Assembly: GCF_040529185.1 (NCBI RefSeq)
Contig: NZ_CP159510.1
Location: forward strand, 1,984,001-2,048,000
Direction of reading: 5' to 3'
DNA from: Sporolactobacillus sp. Y61
Lineage (GTDB): Bacteria > Bacillota > Bacilli > Bacillales > Sporolactobacillaceae
DNA: 64,000 bases
Shown here: piece by piece, positions 8,061 to 19,487 of the stretch
How the letters are laid out: each line of letters starts with the position of its first letter
How positions within the stretch are numbered: position 1 is the stretch's first letter
Notes under the pieces: model-generated
The model's database searches: none
What the model saw: only the letters and a program-made list of their open reading frames with translations
Told to the model about the DNA's origin: nothing
Made by a program: the position numbers and the translations under genes

Positions 8061-9871
8061 GCCGGTCATCGGTTAAAGAACGTTTTTATTATCCGAAAGA
8101 CAGGGAAATTGAAAAACCATTTAACTGGAAGCAGATGACCCGGCTGCTGGGTTTTCTTAAGCCTTATGTCACCACTCTGATCCCGAAAGCTGTAGTCGCG
8201 ATGCTGATACTCACGGCTGTCCGGCTGATTGTTCCTGTCATTATTGGTGTCTATGCCTTTGACTGGGCAATTGCCCATGAGAATTACAGCCTGCTGTACC
8301 AGCTGGTCGGGATCACAGCAGGACTGTTTGTGTTATCCTTTCTGAGCAACCGGTATCGTATCAAAACAACCAATCTGCTTGGTCAACATGTCATTCACGA
8401 TCTGCGTCAGACTCTTTTTAATCATATCCAGTTTCTGTCACATCGTTTCTTTGATACAAGATCTGCCGGTTCCATTCTGGTTCGGGTAATTAATGACGTC
8501 AATTCCATGCAGGATCTGTTTACAAATGGTGTCATCAATACATTAATGGATCTGGTGACACTGACAGGTATTTTTGTGATTCTCTTTATTCTGAGCCCGC
8601 CGCTTGCCATCGCTGTACTGCTGGTCATCCCCATTATGTTTTTCATTTCGACCCGATTAAGGCGCAACATACGGCGCTCATGGCAACAGGTACGTATGAA
8701 GATGTCAAAGCTAAATTCCCATCTGAATGAAAGTATCCAGGGCATTCGCGTGACCCAGGCGTTTACTCAGGAAAAGAATAACAGGGTCTATTTTACCGGT
8801 GTGAATACAGAAAATTATCTGGCTTGGAAGGAAGCCTCCCGGAAAAACGCCATGTTCCGTCCCTTTGTTGACATTTCAAATGCGATCGGGTCGGCTATAT
8901 TGATCTGGTTCGGAGCCGTACTTATCCATCAGGGATCCATTGCCATCGGCACATTTGTCTCTTTTGCCTTTTACCTTGGGATGTTCTGGGGGCCCATATC
9001 ACGTCTGGGGCAGGTATATAATCAGCTGCTCGTTGCAATGGCTTCATCCGAACGCATTTTTGAGTTCATGGATGAAAAACCGAACGTGCCGAATAAGGAA
9101 CATGCGATCAGCATGAAGTCTATTAGAGGTACAATAGACTTGAAGCGTGTTGTCTTCAGTTATGATGATGACTCAAGAAAAGCACTAAAGGGGATTAACC
9201 TCCATGTTCCGGCTGGTGAAACCCTTGCGCTTGTCGGCCATACCGGTTCAGGGAAAACGACGATCGCAAATCTGATCAGCAGATTTTATGACGCCACGGA
9301 AGGAAGAGTCATGTTTGATGGCATTGACGTACGTGATATCGACCTCCGTGAATTACGTGCGGGCGTCGGGACGGTGATCCAGGAAACTTATATTTTCTCA
9401 GGAACGATTATGGATAACATCAGGTTTGGCAGGCCGGAAGCTGCAGATGAAGAAGTCATACGGGCCGCTGAGGCCATTGGGGCTAATGAATTCATTGAAG
9501 CGTTGCCAGAGGGGTATCACACGGAAGTGGAGGAACGGGGTAATATCCTTTCTGTTGGTGAACGTCAGCTTCTTTCTTTTGCCAGAACGCTCCTGTCTGA
9601 TCCAAAAATACTGATTCTGGATGAAGCCACAGCAAGTATAGATACAGAGACTGAGATAGTGATACAGGAGGCTCTGAAAAAGCTGTTAAAGGGCAGAACG
9701 TCGATCATTATTGCCCATCGTTTATCCACGATTCGCGATGCAGATCAGATTGTGGTTCTTAATGAAGGCGAAATCGTTGAAAAAGGATCACATGAAGAAC
9801 TGATGAAAAAGAAGGGACGATATTTTGACCTTGTCCTCAGCCAGTATAATACCCTGGATACAGCGCTCTGA
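8057..9871 (+). CDS. ABC exporter half-transporter, subunit 2 (degenerate signature)
   Basis: A 604-residue ABC half-transporter with six predicted membrane helices and a C-terminal nucleotide-binding domain. Walker A is GHTGSGKTT (~residue 393) and Walker B has the normal catalytic Glu (ILILDEATASID, ~518). The signature motif is LSVGERQ (~497) rather than LSGGQ. Together with subunit 1 this gives one canonical ATP site (Walker A/B of this subunit with LSGGQ of the other) and one degenerate site (Asp Walker B with LSVGE), the hallmark of an asymmetric heterodimer. GGGGAGAG precedes the ATG inside the end of subunit 1. Length equals that of YfiC/YknV-type proteins. Substrate unknown. Confidence 0.85.
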   Translation: MSRSSVKERFYYPKDREIEKPFNWKQMTRLLGFLKPYVTTLIPKAVVAMLILTAVRLIVPVIIGVYAFDWAIAHENYSLLYQLVGITAGLFVLSFLSNRYRIKTTNLLGQHVIHDLRQTLFNHIQFLSHRFFDTRSAGSILVRVINDVNSMQDLFTNGVINTLMDLVTLTGIFVILFILSPPLAIAVLLVIPIMFFISTRLRRNIRRSWQQVRMKMSKLNSHLNESIQGIRVTQAFTQEKNNRVYFTGVNTENYLAWKEASRKNAMFRPFVDISNAIGSAILIWFGAVLIHQGSIAIGTFVSFAFYLGMFWGPISRLGQVYNQLLVAMASSERIFEFMDEKPNVPNKEHAISMKSIRGTIDLKRVVFSYDDDSRKALKGINLHVPAGETLALVGHTGSGKTTIANLISRFYDATEGRVMFDGIDVRDIDLRELRAGVGTVIQETYIFSGTIMDNIRFGRPEAADEEVIRAAEAIGANEFIEALPEGYHTEVEERGNILSVGERQLLSFARTLLSDPKILILDEATASIDTETEIVIQEALKKLLKGRTSIIIAHRLSTIRDADQIVVLNEGEIVEKGSHEELMKKKGRYFDLVLSQYNTLDTAL

Positions 9872-9913
9872 TCTCTTGCGGCGCATGAGTGGTTTAGAAG
9901 GGAGGTATACGAG

Positions 9914-10936
9914 TTGTCTGAACCACTGATCTTTTCGATTCTTTTTATCCTGATCTACATTTATATGATTCTGGCTTCGGTTGATTTTGGTGCAGGTTTT
10001 TATACTTTTTATGTCACGGTAATCAAAAAGAGTCATTCGCTGTTTCGGCCGTTACGTACCTATCTGTCACCGGTCTCGGAAGTGATCAATGTCTGTTTTG
10101 TCCTTTTTTTTGCTGTGATGTCCGGCTTCTCAACGGACCTTTCATTCAGATACCAGACACCTCTGGCTTTCTCAGGGATCCTTGCAGTGATCTTTATTCT
10201 GATTAAAGGGACATTTTTTACATTTGCCGAGTTTTTTTCTGAGAACTCTCTGCGTGGTAAAATCTGTCTTTCAGGTAACGGTCTGGCCGGTATTCTGGTA
10301 CCGGCAGCACTCAGCATCACGATGGTGGTCAGTGAAGGCGGCTTTCCCGGACAGGAGCGCGGACTGATGACTTTTATAACCGAATTATTCACAAACTTTT
10401 ATTTCTGGACCGTTATCCTTATTGCAATGATCAGTGTCCTGTATGTCAGTGCCGTCTATTTTTCGGGCTATGGACGAAAAATTCACAATGAGGAACTGAG
10501 TGAAAATATGAGGTATCTCTCGCTTATGCTGTCCATACCTGTTCTTCTTGCCAGCGGGCTGGTTTTCCTTGGACTGGAGATGCAAAATCCCGATCATTTT
10601 AGCCGCGCACTGGATTTTTCGTGGTTATTTTTACTGTCCCTCTTGAGTTTTCTGGTTGCGGTGACTCTGATTTTTATTAAGCAAAAGTATAGTCTGGCTT
10701 TCATCCTGGTGATGCTTCAGTACTTTTTTGCGCTGACCGGTTACGGATTATCACATCTTCCCTATATCATTTATCCGGATATCCGGATATCTGATGCTAC
10801 AGTATCCATTGCCGGACAATTCTGGTTTTATGGTCTGCTTTTGATCTTGTCACTGCTTGCAGTCGGATTGATTTTACATATGAAACGCGTCATGATCAGT
10901 CGAAATCAGAATTATAAAAGGGATCACGATTTGTGA
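9914..10936 (+). CDS. Cytochrome bd oxidase subunit II-like membrane protein without a subunit I partner
   Basis: A 340-residue protein with about eight to nine hydrophobic helices. The N-terminal ASVDFGAGFY and the C-terminal ALTGYGLSHLPYIIYPDI match the CydB/YthB branch of cytochrome bd subunit II. TTG 9914 is 7 nt after GGAGGT (9901-9906). It follows the ABC exporter by 42 bp on the same strand and may be in the same transcript. In the usual arrangement CydA (the haem-bearing subunit) is directly upstream; here none is present in the window. It may be a partner for a remote CydA or have taken on another role. Frame intact; a strong bidirectional-looking terminator follows. Confidence 0.75.
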   Translation: MSEPLIFSILFILIYIYMILASVDFGAGFYTFYVTVIKKSHSLFRPLRTYLSPVSEVINVCFVLFFAVMSGFSTDLSFRYQTPLAFSGILAVIFILIKGTFFTFAEFFSENSLRGKICLSGNGLAGILVPAALSITMVVSEGGFPGQERGLMTFITELFTNFYFWTVILIAMISVLYVSAVYFSGYGRKIHNEELSENMRYLSLMLSIPVLLASGLVFLGLEMQNPDHFSRALDFSWLFLLSLLSFLVAVTLIFIKQKYSLAFILVMLQYFFALTGYGLSHLPYIIYPDIRISDATVSIAGQFWFYGLLLILSLLAVGLILHMKRVMISRNQNYKRDHDL

Positions 10937-11002
10937 AGACAGGCCCGGGCTGATCAAGTCGCCGGCGCGCGTTTCTTAAAAAAATCTGTGACTTCAGACT
11001 TC

Positions 11003-11025
11003 CGGCACCGGCTGAGCTGGTGCCG
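11003..11025. repeat. Perfect hairpin before the terminator
   Basis: CGGCACC / GGTGCCG with a 9-nt loop. No T-run follows, so it is not itself a standard terminator; it may protect the mRNA 3' end or belong to the terminator region. Confidence 0.4.
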
Positions 11026-11046
11026 ATCCATTTAGTGTAAAAAAAA

Positions 11047-11089
11047 AACAGGCCCGGGATGCCATGCATTTTGCGGGCCTGTTTTTTTT
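11047..11089 (+). terminator. Strong terminator after the CydB-like gene
   Basis: AACAGGCCCG pairs perfectly with CGGGCCTGTT, followed by eight T. A preceding A-run means it could also work on the opposite strand, stopping transcripts leaving the IS element. Confidence 0.8.
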
Positions 11090-11155
11090 AGATTGATTTA
11101 TTTACCCTGAATTATTCATAGCAGCTTATTTTCTATGGTTTAGGTGGTAATTTCG

Positions 11156-12766
11156 CAAAGGATTTTACAGATTTTTACTAAGCGAACAACTTAACGATGA
11201 TTTTGAATGCCTGTTGGCCCGCATGGAACATGCGGACAGCCATTTTCTCGTTTTCAGGGCAGACGAATCCCGTCGTTTCCAACAGAAATTCTGAATTTTT
11301 TAAGATTGATGGTCTGGACACTATGCCAATGCCGGCAACCGATGGATTTGATCCAGCGTCTGCCGGAAGACCTTTTGGTAAAGACAGTGACTGCAGAGTC
11401 GGAAAATGAGCGAACGGCCGGAATGAACGAGCCTGCCGGCAATCTTGATCAGGCGAAGGCGCACAGTATCCATACAAAGCCGCTTCTTTTTAGCGGATTT
11501 CGGCAGACAGAGCAGGCGAAACCCGGCTTCAATATTGCTTGCCAGCATACGAATCTGCAGTTTCACCGCGTTGGCTTCAAAACGGGTGCTGCTCAGCTGA
11601 TCAAAGGCAAAACCGTTCTTGCCTTCCTTGATCAGGTTTTCCATCGTGCCCCGGTTTTGATAGAATTTAATGACGCGTTTAGCGGGAAGGCTCATATTCG
11701 TGACAATAAAGGTCGGCTGGAAAAAGAGCTCACCTTCCGGGCGCTCCAGTTTCACAACAACTCGCCGGGCCTGATCCCAGGAAGCCGCCTGGTACTGAAA
11801 TTCACGATAAAACACGACTGAAGAACCGACTGGCATGGCGTGCTTTTTCTGACGGGCTTCCACAAGCCGCTGTGCTTTTTCAGCCAACCGGGGGTTGGCC
11901 TTCAAACGGATGGCGTAAAAAACCTCTTTTTCCTCACACAAGCTGTACAGCCCGGGAACGGCGAAGCCACTGTCTCCCCGGACGGCCAGATCCTGTCCGG
12001 GATTGAGCGAGCGATAGTGTGCCAGCACCGGACGGATAAAATCGACGACACCACGGGAGGTGTAGACATTGCCGGAACGTAGTTCGGCTTTCAGGCAGTA
12101 GCCGGTCAGCGAGTCAAACAGGAGAAGCGGATGGTAGCCGGTGTCCTGGTAATGGGCATTGTAGGCCGTCCCTTCCTGATGCCCGGCGGTCTCAAAATTG
12201 GCTGAATCCACGTCAAGCACTACCTGCTGACTGGGCCTGAGGGCATAGAGTCGATCCAGGTAAGCTTGATTGACGGCTTCCAGCGATTGAACGGTGTCGG
12301 CATCCACGCGTTGATTAAAGCGGGACAGCCGCGGTTGGGAAGCCAGGTGCTTCTTCTCAAGCAGGGTCGTGAATATGGGATCTGTTCCCAACTCATCGGC
12401 CTGGTCGTCGGTGTGATAGCCAGCCAGGTGCTGATAGATTTTCTGAATCACCACCTTTGGGTTGGTGTGCCTGGCATGAGTGACCGGATCGTTCACGTAC
12501 AGTTTTTCCTGGATCAACTCACTGAGGCCAGTCTTTTCATCGAATTCTCGATAAAGTAATAAGCCGGAATCAGAAGAAAGCGCGCCGCCTGAGAAACTGG
12601 CCTTAATCTTTTTATTGAAGTGGAACGTTGATTCCTTTACACTGGACATATGAGGAGCCCCCTGTATGTTTGTTTTCGCTTAACTTAATCATACAAGGAA
12701 TGAGCTCCTTTTTCATTTCCTTTTTTCACTTTTCAGGTGAAAAGTGAAAATCGCTGTAAACCTTGG
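11156..12766 (-). mobile_element. IS1380-family insertion sequence, copy 1
   Basis: About 1.6 kb with a single transposase gene. Imperfect terminal repeats can be read as AAAGGATTTTACAGATTTTT on the left (from ~11157) and CCAAGGTTTACAGCGATTTT on the right complement strand (to ~12766). Exact ends and target duplication were not settled by eye; GGTGG occurs close to both ends. A perfect 9-bp hairpin (CACTTTTCA/TGAAAAGTG, 12727-12746) lies inside the right end. The element sits between the CydB-like gene and the 3' end of rnjA and breaks no gene. Confidence 0.65.
11321..12649 (-). CDS. IS1380-family transposase, copy 1
   Basis: A 442-residue DDE transposase. Family features are the N-terminal GALSSDSGLLLYREFDEK, the catalytic-core block VVLDVDSANFETAG (about residue 148), AVRGDSGFAVPGLYSLCEE (about 232), and YQNRGTMENLIKEGKNGFA (about 340), which together carry the RNase H-fold acidic residues. 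The start has a GGGGCTCC-type spacer with GAGG upstream on the minus strand. The frame is full length, so the element could be active. Its sequence differs at many positions from the copy at 44.4 kb, so the two are separate IS1380-group elements rather than recent duplicates. Confidence 0.9.
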   Translation of the reverse strand: MSSVKESTFHFNKKIKASFSGGALSSDSGLLLYREFDEKTGLSELIQEKLYVNDPVTHARHTNPKVVIQKIYQHLAGYHTDDQADELGTDPIFTTLLEKKHLASQPRLSRFNQRVDADTVQSLEAVNQAYLDRLYALRPSQQVVLDVDSANFETAGHQEGTAYNAHYQDTGYHPLLLFDSLTGYCLKAELRSGNVYTSRGVVDFIRPVLAHYRSLNPGQDLAVRGDSGFAVPGLYSLCEEKEVFYAIRLKANPRLAEKAQRLVEARQKKHAMPVGSSVVFYREFQYQAASWDQARRVVVKLERPEGELFFQPTFIVTNMSLPAKRVIKFYQNRGTMENLIKEGKNGFAFDQLSSTRFEANAVKLQIRMLASNIEAGFRLLCLPKSAKKKRLCMDTVRLRLIKIAGRLVHSGRSLIFRLCSHCLYQKVFRQTLDQIHRLPALA

Positions 12767-12810
12767 TGGCTCAACGACAAGTAAAGTTCATACCGCGGGC
12801 CATGAATATT

Positions 12811-14520
12811 CTAGGATTTACTGCTTTCGACTTTTCTTGCTGCTTTTCCATTGACCTCCATAATGATCGGCAGAATCATCGGTTTGCGCCTTGTCTTCTG
12901 ATAAAGGAAGGGGCCAAGTGTCTCATTAATTTCATGTTTAAGATCCGACAACTGTAACTTTTCCTGCCGGATCATGCTCTGAAGCTTGTTCGTCAGAAGT
13001 TCCTGAGCTTCACTGATCAGATCCCCCGACTCCCGCATATAAACAAATCCGCGAGAAATCAGATCGGGTCCGGCCATGATTTTGCGTTGAGACCTGTCAA
13101 TGCTGACGACAACGATGACCAGCCCTTCCTCAGACAGAATCCGTCTGTCGCGGAGCACCACATTCCCGATATCCCCGACTCCGCTTCCATCAATATAAAC
13201 GGAACCTGAAGGAATTTTACCGGTCACTGCCGCGTGATCCTGGTCGAGTGCAAGCACATCACCAATCGACATGATAAAAGAATGATCATAAGGGATTCCG
13301 CAGGCATGAGCCGTTTCTACGTGCCTTTTCAGCATGCGATATTCACCATGGATGGGCATAAAGAATTTAGGCTTGAGCAGACGCAGCATCAATTTTTCTT
13401 CTTCCTGGCCGCCGTGACCTGAAGTATGGATATTACTCAGTTTTCCATGAATCACGTCCGCTCCTGCCCGGTACAGCTGGTTAATCGTCCGGTTAATGCT
13501 GACTTTATTGCCCGGAATCGGCGAAGAAGAAAAGATGACGGTATCACCGGGCTGAATCTGAATCTGACGATGGGTGCCATTGGCAATACGCGACAGGGCA
13601 GCCATCGGTTCCCCCTGACTCCCCGTGCATAAAATGGTGACCTGATTATCCGGCAGATGATTAATGACCTGGTGATCGACAAAGGTGCCTTTGGGCGCAT
13701 CAATATACCCGAGTTCTTCACCAATGTCCAGTGAAGCTTCCATGCTTCGCCCGAAGACCGCTATTTTCCTTCCGGTGGCAACAGCGGCATCAACCACCTG
13801 CTGAAGCCTGTGAATGTTTGAAGCAAAGGTGGCAAAGATAATTCTTCCATTCACCTTCAGGAAAATATCACGGATATTTTCCCCAACTCTCTTTTCCGTC
13901 ATCGTGAATCCCGGAATTTCAGCATTCGTACTGTCCGACATCAGACACAGAACGCCTTCTTTGCCAATTTCAGCCATTTTGGTCAGGTTAGCGATCTGTC
14001 CGCCGACCGGAGTGAAATCAAATTTGTAGTCTCCGGTTTCGACGATATTACCCTGAGGTGTTTTGACAACGATACCGTACGAATCCGGAATACTGTGTGT
14101 GGTACGAAAGAAACTCACTGATGTTTTCTGAAATTTAATGACATCATCTTCTGTAATTTCATGAATCACCGTCCGGCGGAGCAGATTATGTTCCTCAAGT
14201 TTATTCCGGATCAGGCCGGCGGCAAGTTTACCGGCATAAATCGGAACATTTAATGCTTTAAGAAAGTAAGGGACACCGCCGATATGGTCTTCATGACCAT
14301 GAGTAATGAACAGGCCCTTCACTTTATCGGCATTTTTGACGAGATAGCTGTAATCAGGTATGACATAATCAATACCAAGTAAGTCATCTTCGGGGAATTT
14401 AATGCCCGCATCAATGACGATGATTTCATCCTGAAACTGGATGGCATACGTGTTTTTTCCTATTTCATCCAGACCGCCGAGTGAGAATACTGCAGTTTGA
14501 TGGTTTTTTACGAATTTCAT
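12811..14520 (-). CDS. rnjA: Ribonuclease J1
   Basis: A 569-residue metallo-beta-lactamase/beta-CASP ribonuclease with 5'-3' exonuclease and endonuclease activity, central to mRNA decay and rRNA processing in Firmicutes. The zinc motif HGHEDH covers residues 74-79, [14 protein letters not shown] and [10 protein letters not shown] are beta-CASP blocks, and [15 protein letters not shown] with PIHGEYRML are further metal and RNA-binding motifs. [16 protein letters not shown] is the conserved N-terminus, so ATG 14520 is used. It starts 4 nt after rpoY, whose 3' end carries its ribosome-binding site; the pair is co-transcribed as in Bacillus. The IS1380 element ends only about 45 bp past its stop, so its native terminator may have been displaced. 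Confidence 0.95.
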   Translation of the reverse strand: MKFVKNHQTAVFSLGGLDEIGKNTYAIQFQDEIIVIDAGIKFPEDDLLGIDYVIPDYSYLVKNADKVKGLFITHGHEDHIGGVPYFLKALNVPIYAGKLAAGLIRNKLEEHNLLRRTVIHEITEDDVIKFQKTSVSFFRTTHSIPDSYGIVVKTPQGNIVETGDYKFDFTPVGGQIANLTKMAEIGKEGVLCLMSDSTNAEIPGFTMTEKRVGENIRDIFLKVNGRIIFATFASNIHRLQQVVDAAVATGRKIAVFGRSMEASLDIGEELGYIDAPKGTFVDHQVINHLPDNQVTILCTGSQGEPMAALSRIANGTHRQIQIQPGDTVIFSSSPIPGNKVSINRTINQLYRAGADVIHGKLSNIHTSGHGGQEEEKLMLRLLKPKFFMPIHGEYRMLKRHVETAHACGIPYDHSFIMSIGDVLALDQDHAAVTGKIPSGSVYIDGSGVGDIGNVVLRDRRILSEEGLVIVVVSIDRSQRKIMAGPDLISRGFVYMRESGDLISEAQELLTNKLQSMIRQEKLQLSDLKHEINETLGPFLYQKTRRKPMILPIIMEVNGKAARKVESSKS

Positions 14521-14524
14521 GTGA

Positions 14525-14734
14525 TTATATCTTCTCCAGTTTATATTCATCCGACTTTTGTTCGTACTCAAGGTACTTCCCGGTCAGCGGCTGGATAAAT
14601 TCAATATTATACGGCCGTTTCGCCAGCTTCTTTCTTGCATCCCGGATGTCTTCTGCTTCAAGATAAAGCGTCTCGGTGTTTTCCCTTATCGGTACTTCAT
14701 TAAGCGATTTCTGATAGAGAACTTTAAATATCAT
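14525..14734 (-). CDS. rpoY: RNA polymerase epsilon subunit
   Basis: A 69-residue protein of the RpoY (YkzG, formerly DUF1447) family, a small auxiliary subunit of Firmicute RNA polymerase that binds near the downstream DNA channel. The N-terminus [19 protein letters not shown] and the end of the protein ([19 protein letters not shown]) match the family. GAGGGGAG lies just before the start on the minus strand. It is directly upstream of rnjA with a 4-nt gap, the conserved arrangement across Bacillales. Confidence 0.92.
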   Translation of the reverse strand: MIFKVLYQKSLNEVPIRENTETLYLEAEDIRDARKKLAKRPYNIEFIQPLTGKYLEYEQKSDEYKLEKI

Positions 14735-14961
14735 AAATTATACTCCCCTCAAAAAAGTTTCTAAATTCCATTATATATGAAATGCCGGCTTTTTTCATTT
14801 TTTGAGCCGCTTTCCCTGCCGGGGATGTGCTCTCACAGATGCCGATTGTATCTTTTACGTGAAAAACGAGGCGGATAGGCCATGAATTAAATAAAAACTG
14901 TTATACTGTACCCTGTAATGATTTTTTCCAGGACAAACATCTTTGAGAGGAGGACCTCACT

Positions 14962-15750
14962 GTGTCCAACATAAAAATCGTCTTTTTCGATATTGACAGT
15001 ACACTTTATGACCGGCAAAAGAAGGTTCCGGCTTCTGCTGCGGCCGCCATCGAAACCTTACAGCGCAGGGGGATCAAGACCGTCATTGCCACAGGCCGCG
15101 CGCCATTCATGTTTGGGAATCTGAGATCCGAGCTGGATATCCATTCTTACGTGAGTTTAAACGGATCGTATGTCGTCTTTAATGACCGGCCGTTATATAA
15201 AAATCCGCTCACAAAAAAGATACTGGATCAGCTTGAGGCAGAGTCTTCAGAGCGCGATCATCGGCTGATTTTCGTAAATGAAAAAACGATGAAAATTGAC
15301 GGCAAACTGAGTCCCGTCGTTAAAGAAGGCTTTTCCAGCCTGAAGCTGAATCTGCCTTTTCCGGAACAGGATCCCGATTTTTATAAACATGCTGATGTTT
15401 ATCAGGCTCTTCTCTTTTATAATGAACGGGATAATACAGATTATCTGAAAAGGGCACCATTAAATACATTCAGATACGTCCGCTGGCACAGAGAAGCTGT
15501 CGATGTGATTCCACGCAGCGGATCCAAGGCATCCGGAATAAAGACGATGCTTGAGAAACTGGGTATCGCTCCTGATGAAGCCTGTGCATTTGGCGACGGG
15601 CACAATGATGTGGAAATGCTGTCCTTTGTCGGCACAGGCGTCGCCATGGGGAATGCAGTGGACGAAGCAAAAGAAGCCGCCAGTTTTATCACAGAGCGTG
15701 CTGAACAGGACGGGATCGCAACAGGTCTGAAACATCTGGATCTGATCTGA
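14962..15750 (+). CDS. ykrA: Cof-type HAD-superfamily phosphatase (YkrA-like)
   Basis: A 262-residue HAD-IIB hydrolase. Motif I is FFDIDSTLYD (residues 8-17, nucleophilic Asp), motif II is ATGRAP (~44), and motif IV is FGDGHNDVEML (~213), with a C2-type cap between. These enzymes dephosphorylate sugar phosphates or flavin/PLP phosphates; the substrate here is not known. GTG 14962 follows GAGAGGAGG (14945-14953). It is divergent from rpoY-rnjA and lies before pdhA, the position of ykrA in B. subtilis. A 23-bp hairpin follows the stop. Confidence 0.82.
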   Translation: MSNIKIVFFDIDSTLYDRQKKVPASAAAAIETLQRRGIKTVIATGRAPFMFGNLRSELDIHSYVSLNGSYVVFNDRPLYKNPLTKKILDQLEAESSERDHRLIFVNEKTMKIDGKLSPVVKEGFSSLKLNLPFPEQDPDFYKHADVYQALLFYNERDNTDYLKRAPLNTFRYVRWHREAVDVIPRSGSKASGIKTMLEKLGIAPDEACAFGDGHNDVEMLSFVGTGVAMGNAVDEAKEAASFITERAEQDGIATGLKHLDLI

Positions 15751-15756
15751 AAGCGT

Positions 15757-15779
15757 GCATGTGCTAAAAAGGCACATGC
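15757..15779. repeat. Hairpin after ykrA
   Basis: GCATGTGC-TAAAAAG-GCACATGC, a perfect 8-bp stem 6 bp past the stop codon. There is no T-run behind it, so if it ends transcription it does so weakly. Confidence 0.4.
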
Positions 15780-15816
15780 CGGAAAATCGTCGAATACATA
15801 TAGAAACGAAAAAAAA

Positions 15817-15830
15817 TGAAAACGATTACA
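15817..15830 (+). promoter_or_regulatory. cre site upstream of the pdh promoter
   Basis: TGAAAACGATTACA matches the CcpA box consensus TGWAANCGNTNWCA at every position. It lies about 59 bp upstream of the inferred pdh start site, the distance at which CcpA activates ackA and pta in B. subtilis. The match is seen; activation by CcpA is inferred. Confidence 0.6.
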
Positions 15831-15848
15831 ACATAATGACGCTTAAGT

Positions 15849-15876
15849 TTGACTTAACAGAATACGGTATTATACA
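15849..15876 (+). promoter_or_regulatory. Putative pdhABCD promoter
   Basis: TTGACT (15849-15854), 16-bp spacer, TATACA (15871-15876); start expected near 15883. This gives a leader of about 210 nt before pdhA. Confidence 0.55.
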
Positions 15877-15971
15877 CTTAAATCAGGCAGGAACTGCGCA
15901 AGGATCAATGATGGTCTGAGCGTAAGATCGGCTGAACATGGACGGCCATAAAGAGAGGGTTCATGTTTGTC

Positions 15972-16018
15972 CTGAAGGCAAGGTGTATCTCAAAAAAAGA
16001 GGGATACTCTGTCAGGAC
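15972..16018 (+). promoter_or_regulatory. Long hairpin in the pdh leader
   Basis: GTCCTGA (15972-15978) pairs with TCAGGAC (16012-16018), and inside it GTATCTC pairs with GAGGGATAC around an A7 loop. It lies in the untranslated leader immediately before the second cre-like site. No T-run follows, so it is not a standard terminator. Otherwise the 15751-16096 interval holds only the sites listed here. Confidence 0.4.
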
Positions 16019-16019
16019 T

Positions 16020-16033
16020 TGTAAGCGCTTATG
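16020..16033 (+). promoter_or_regulatory. Second cre-like site in the pdh leader
   Basis: TGTAAGCGCTTATG matches the cre consensus except for the last two bases and contains the palindrome TAAGCGCTTA. It lies about 140 bp downstream of the inferred start, where bound CcpA would act as a roadblock. Confidence 0.45.
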
Positions 16034-16036
16034 TGA

Positions 16037-18162
<2,126 letters not shown>

Positions 18163-18216
18163 TTTTGATAAATAGAGAAACAGGTTTTCACTATGTATGA
18201 AGGAGGATGGGCGCCA

Positions 18217-19485
18217 TTGGCTTATCAGTTCAAATTGCCGGATATCGGAGAAGGTATACATGAGGGTGAAATTTTAAAATGGTTTGTCAAACCCGGTGAC
18301 CAGGTGAAAGAGGATGACACGCTTGCAGAAGTTCAGAATGATAAAGCAGTAGTCGAAATCCCTTCTCCCGTAGACGGGAAGGTGCTTCAGCTGAATGCAG
18401 AAGAAGGACAGACTGTCGAAGTTGGAACGGTGGTTATTACATTGGAGTCCGATGCCGGGGAGCCGGACCAGGGACTCCAGAAGGAAGAGCCGCCAGACGC
18501 TGAATCACCAGTTGCTCAGGAGGCTGATGCTTCGCCTGAACCGGTGTCGCATGCTTCAGTTAAAGACCAAGGCTTAAAGGATAAGCAGGTTATCGCCATG
18601 CCCTCTGTGCGAAAATACGCCAGGGATCAGGGTGTTAACATAAATACCGTTTCCGGAACAGGGAAAAGAGGCCGGATTCTTCGGGAAGATATTGATACGT
18701 TTCTTTCCGGCTCTTCTTCATCAGCAAAGGAAGAGCAGCCGGTACTGCCTGAACAGACTACAGGTAAAGAAGATCAACAGGCATTTCCGGAAACACGGGA
18801 GAAATTTATCGGGATCCGCAGGGCAATCGCCCTGGCCACGGCTCATTCCGTTCAGACGGCACCACACGTAACTCTGATGGACGATGTCGAGGTAACCAGA
18901 CTTGTTGCCCACCGAAAACAGTTCAAACAGGAGGCAGCCGATCAGGGTGTTAAACTCACTTATCTCCCTTACGTGATTAAAGCCCTGGTTGCTGCGCTGA
19001 AGGCATTTCCTGTCATCAACGCATCCCTTGATGAACAAAAAGAAGAAATCATTTATAAACACTACTATAATATTGGCATCGCAACGGATACGGAGGCAGG
19101 TCTGGTCGTCCCGGTTGTGGAACACGCGGAATCGAAATCGATGTATGAACTGGCTTCTGAAATCAGCGAATTGGCTGAAAAAGCCCGTTCAGGTAAGCTG
19201 ACAGGTACTGAGATGAAGGGCGGGACATGCACCATTACCAATATCGGTTCAGAAGGGGGACAGTGGTTCACACCGGTGATCAATCAACCGGAATCTGCCA
19301 TTCTCGGGATAGGCCGTATAGCCGAGAAAGCGATTATCCGCGATGGGGAAATAGTTGCTGCACCTATGCTTGCTCTGTCTATGAGTTTCGATCACCGTCT
19401 GATAGACGGCGCCACAGCTCAGAGGGCAATGAATAAAATAAAAAGGCTGTTATCAGATCCACAGCGCCTTATCTTGGAGGGGTAA
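18217..19485 (+). CDS. pdhC: Dihydrolipoamide acetyltransferase (E2) of pyruvate dehydrogenase
   Basis: E2 forms the core of the complex and passes the acetyl group to CoA. One N-terminal lipoyl domain ends with the swinging-arm lysine K43 in QNDKAVVEI; a Pro/Glu/Ala-rich linker follows, then the peripheral-subunit-binding domain ([18 protein letters not shown], ~residue 128) and the catalytic domain with [10 protein letters not shown] near the C-terminus supplying the active-site His and Asp. TTG 18217 is used because AGGAGG (18201-18206) lies 10 nt before it; ATG 18193 would place the ribosome-binding site inside the gene. Only 2 nt separate it from pdhD. About 422 residues, normal for a single-lipoyl E2. 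Confidence 0.94.
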   Translation: MAYQFKLPDIGEGIHEGEILKWFVKPGDQVKEDDTLAEVQNDKAVVEIPSPVDGKVLQLNAEEGQTVEVGTVVITLESDAGEPDQGLQKEEPPDAESPVAQEADASPEPVSHASVKDQGLKDKQVIAMPSVRKYARDQGVNINTVSGTGKRGRILREDIDTFLSGSSSSAKEEQPVLPEQTTGKEDQQAFPETREKFIGIRRAIALATAHSVQTAPHVTLMDDVEVTRLVAHRKQFKQEAADQGVKLTYLPYVIKALVAALKAFPVINASLDEQKEEIIYKHYYNIGIATDTEAGLVVPVVEHAESKSMYELASEISELAEKARSGKLTGTEMKGGTCTITNIGSEGGQWFTPVINQPESAILGIGRIAEKAIIRDGEIVAAPMLALSMSFDHRLIDGATAQRAMNKIKRLLSDPQRLILEG

Positions 19486-19487
19486 AG

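Noticed and set aside
8057..9871. Assignment of the ABC pair as CydDC
   Set aside because: Nearby CydB-like gene is suggestive, but sequence length and motif asymmetry fit the YknUV/YfiBC-type exporters better.
11207..11821. Plus-strand open frame of 204 codons within IS1380 copy 1
   Set aside because: Antisense to the intact transposase, with no features of an IS accessory gene.
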